Of a stretch of DNA of 7,935 nucleotides, positions 6,520-7,935 are shown in pieces. Positions within the stretch are counted from its first letter, which is position 1. Every line of letters begins with the position of its first letter. The position numbers were made by a program, and so were the translations under genes. The notes beneath the pieces were generated by a model. It saw only the letters and a program-made list of their open reading frames with translations. It was not told the origin of the DNA and searched no databases. The stretch comes from Prevotellaceae bacterium UBA1726 (GTDB taxonomy: Bacteria > Bacteroidota > Bacteroidia > Bacteroidales > Bacteroidaceae), in assembly GCA_002316005.1 (NCBI GenBank), contig DCIM01000084.1, positions 1 through 7,935 of the forward strand, read 5' to 3'.

Positions 6520-7707
6520 ATGACAGTAGATCCAAAAACCTTTGCAGGTGTCGCTACACCTATTTATATATTAGAGGAGAGTCGATTGCGTCGAAATCTC
6601 TCGCTAATCTCTCGTGTCGCTCGTGAGGCTGATGTAGAAATCATCCTTGCTTTCAAGGCGTATGCCCTCTGGAAGACATTTCCGATTTTCCGCGAGTATA
6701 TTAATGCCACAACAGCAAGTTCGCTGAATGAGGCGCGACTGGGATTTGAGGAATTTGGATCGCCTACGCATACCTTCTCGCCAGCCTACACAGAAGACGA
6801 GATTGATGATATTGCCCGCTGTTCAAGCCATATCACATTCAATTCGCTCACACAATATGAACGATTTGCAAAGCGTGCGAAGACGACAAATCCAGAGATA
6901 CAGATTGGTGTACGTGTCAATCCGGAATATTCGGAAATTGAGACAGATATTTATAACCCATGTGCTGTGGGTTCGCGTTTTGGAGTGACAAATGACAAAC
7001 TTCCAGAGATTCTTCCTTCCGATATTGATGGTTTTCATTGCCATTGTCATTGTGAGAGTGGGGCAGATGTTCTTCAGCGAACATTGGTTCATATTGAGGA
7101 GAAGTTCGGTCGTTGGTTCTCGCAGATAAAGTGGCTGAACCTTGGCGGAGGACATCTTATGACTCGTAAGGATTATGATGTAGAACTCCTTATTCGTGTT
7201 TTGCAAGGATTGCACGAACGCTATCCTCATCTTAAGATAATCCTCGAACCAGGAAGCGCTTTCGGTTGGCAGGCAGGACCGTTGGTTTCTGAAATTGTCG
7301 ATGTTGTGGAGGATCGAGGCATCAAGACCGCAATTTTGAATGTCAGTTTCACTTGCCACATGCCAGATTGCCTTGAGATGCCATATTGGCCAGCCGTCAG
7401 AGGTGCTGTGACACTTGAAGACGGTAGTGAAGAGGCAGAAAAGGCGAAGGCGGAAAATACACCTTATATATATAGATTAGGTGGCAACAGTTGCCTTTCG
7501 GGCGACTTTATGGGCAGTTGGCAGTTTGATCATGAACTGAGAGTAGGGGAGAAGATTATCTTTGAAGATATGCTCCACTACACAACAGTCAAGACTTGCA
7601 TGTTCAATGGTATTGCTCACCCATCAATTGGTATGTTGCGCGAAGATGGAAATCTGACCGTTTTGCGCCAGTTTTCTTACGAAGATTACCGTGATATGAT
7701 GGATTAA
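6520..7707 (+). CDS. nspC: Carboxynorspermidine/carboxyspermidine decarboxylase
   Basis: PLP-dependent fold III (alanine racemase/ODC-like) enzyme that decarboxylates carboxyspermidine or carboxynorspermidine to the polyamine. This is the final step of the aspartate-semialdehyde route known in Vibrio, Campylobacter and gut Bacteroides; spermidine is the likely product here, by inference from Bacteroides. It has 395 aa, close to family length. The barrel domain covers about 15-260, with PLP lysine K46 in ILAFKAYA, GFHCHCHCE (171-179), LGGG (208-211) and EPG (243-245). The C-terminal beta domain carries GGNSCLSGD (321-329), whose C325 and D329 are expected at the dimer active site. A charged insert lies at 300-311. 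An in-frame TTG at 6514 would add two residues; the ATG at 6520 is preferred. The partner dehydrogenase is not in the window. The divergent partner is prs. Confidence 0.92.
   Translation: MTVDPKTFAGVATPIYILEESRLRRNLSLISRVAREADVEIILAFKAYALWKTFPIFREYINATTASSLNEARLGFEEFGSPTHTFSPAYTEDEIDDIARCSSHITFNSLTQYERFAKRAKTTNPEIQIGVRVNPEYSEIETDIYNPCAVGSRFGVTNDKLPEILPSDIDGFHCHCHCESGADVLQRTLVHIEEKFGRWFSQIKWLNLGGGHLMTRKDYDVELLIRVLQGLHERYPHLKIILEPGSAFGWQAGPLVSEIVDVVEDRGIKTAILNVSFTCHMPDCLEMPYWPAVRGAVTLEDGSEEAEKAKAENTPYIYRLGGNSCLSGDFMGSWQFDHELRVGEKIIFEDMLHYTTVKTCMFNGIAHPSIGMLREDGNLTVLRQFSYEDYRDMMD
7036..7053 (+). repeat. nspC: Hexanucleotide repeat (CATTGY)x3 inside nspC
   Basis: CATTGC, CATTGT and CATTGT follow each other in frame and encode His-Cys-His-Cys-His-Cys (residues 173-178), part of the conserved active-site loop of the decarboxylase. 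Confidence 0.8.
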
Positions 7708-7749
7708 ACGCGGAAAAATGCACTTTTTTGAAACTTTTTCCATAAAACA

Positions 7750-7781
7750 TTTGGTGGTTTCAAAAAAACGTTGTACCTTTG
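7750..7781 (+). promoter_or_regulatory. Near-consensus Bacteroidetes promoter for the tRNA transcript
   Basis: TTTG (7750-7753) and TACCTTTG (7774-7781) match the -33 and -7 elements exactly, with 20 bases between them. This is the best promoter in the window, as expected for stable RNA. Transcription should begin near 7785-7788, at the base of the GCATTT/AAATGC hairpin. Confidence 0.8.
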
Positions 7782-7841
7782 CACCGCATTTAGAGAAATG
7801 CAGTACATAATTTATTGAGAAAAGCAAATAAAACAAGGAAT

Positions 7842-7886
7842 GTTCGTGTAAGGAAAGGCGATTTTTGAAAGCCAAGCCTGCCGAAC
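7842..7886 (+). other. Bulged stem-loop in the pre-tRNA leader
   Basis: GTTCG (7842-7846) pairs with CGAAC (7882-7886), AGG (7851-7853) with CCT (7877-7879), and GGC (7857-7859) with GCC (7871-7873), separated by internal loops. The three helices nest in one long bulged hairpin ending 29 bases before the tRNA. It may be a processing element or a small RNA released by RNase P cleavage. No known family is recognised. Confidence 0.4.
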
Positions 7887-7915
7887 AAACGAAGTTTTTG
7901 AAGCAATCACCATTT

Positions 7916-7935
7916 GCGGAAATAGCTCAGTTGGT
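7916..7935 (+). tRNA. 5' end of a tRNA gene, probably tRNA-Gly(GCC), cut by the window edge
   Basis: GCGGAAATAGCTCAGTTGGT gives a 7-base acceptor 5' strand (GCGGAAA), then T8-A9, then GCTC and AGTTGGT of the D arm. The anticodon is outside the window. The start closely resembles bacterial tRNA-Gly(GCC), for example E. coli GCGGGAATAGCTC. That a tRNA starts here is clear; its identity is inferred. Confidence 0.85.

Larger units (their letters stand above)
7708..7915 (+). other. Intergenic region and structured leader upstream of the tRNA
   Basis: This 208-base gap holds no gene. After nspC there is a weak A/T inverted repeat, GGAAAAA (7712-7718) with TTTTTCC (7735-7741). It encloses ATGCACTTTT, the reverse of the AAAAGTGC word seen in other gaps, but has no GC-rich stem or T-run, so it is a poor terminator. 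Then come the tRNA promoter and a leader of about 130 bases with two predicted hairpins: GCATTT/AAATGC (7786-7801) at its 5' end, and a bulged stem at 7842-7886. Confidence 0.6.

Noticed and set aside
6823..7359. 178-codon open frame antisense to nspC
   Set aside because: It opposes a clearly conserved gene, has no promoter-like sequence or leader of its own, and its translation looks like a reverse-strand shadow.
7712..7741. GGAAAAA/TTTTTCC inverted repeat as the nspC terminator
   Set aside because: The stem is almost all A/T, the loop is long and no T-run follows, so termination here is not supported.
7839..7852. Tiny leader peptide (ATG TTC GTG TAA) in the tRNA leader
   Set aside because: Three codons with no conserved feature and no downstream coding gene to attenuate; chance is the simpler reading.

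Overview
The window looks like chromosomal DNA from a Bacteroidales bacterium, most likely Prevotella or a close relative. Four things point there: a eukaryotic-type (GT3) glycogen synthase, a DUF3417-type glucan phosphorylase, a carboxy(nor)spermidine decarboxylase, and promoters of the Bacteroidetes form (TTTG, about 19-20 bases, then TAnnTTTG) with A-rich leaders and no Shine-Dalgarno. The species cannot be fixed from this sequence alone.

Layout. A small secreted protein of unknown function lies on the minus strand (128-556), with its own terminator. It is divergent from a plus-strand glycogen unit: the GT3 glycogen synthase (691-2346) followed 100 bases later by the alpha-glucan phosphorylase (2447-4999), then a terminator. 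A convergent 378-base gap (5000-5377) follows. It holds two facing terminators and a degenerate 22-bp periodic array. Next is prs on the minus strand (5378-6316), which shares a 203-base divergent promoter region with nspC on the plus strand (6520-7707). The window ends in the first 20 bases of a tRNA gene, probably tRNA-Gly, behind a near-consensus promoter and a roughly 130-base structured leader.

Function. The synthase and phosphorylase build and break down intracellular alpha-1,4-glucan and are probably co-transcribed. Branching enzyme and nucleotide-sugar pyrophosphorylase genes are not in the window. Prs makes PRPP for nucleotides, His and Trp. NspC carries out the last step of the carboxyspermidine route to spermidine or norspermidine. 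These are core housekeeping and storage genes. I see no mobile element, CRISPR array, defence system or obviously new multi-gene system. The parts that known genes do not explain are mostly intergenic: the 22-bp phased repeat, a 10-mer shared by three gaps, and the structured pre-tRNA leader. In addition there is an unusual alternating His/Cys run in NspC and the unassigned small secreted protein.
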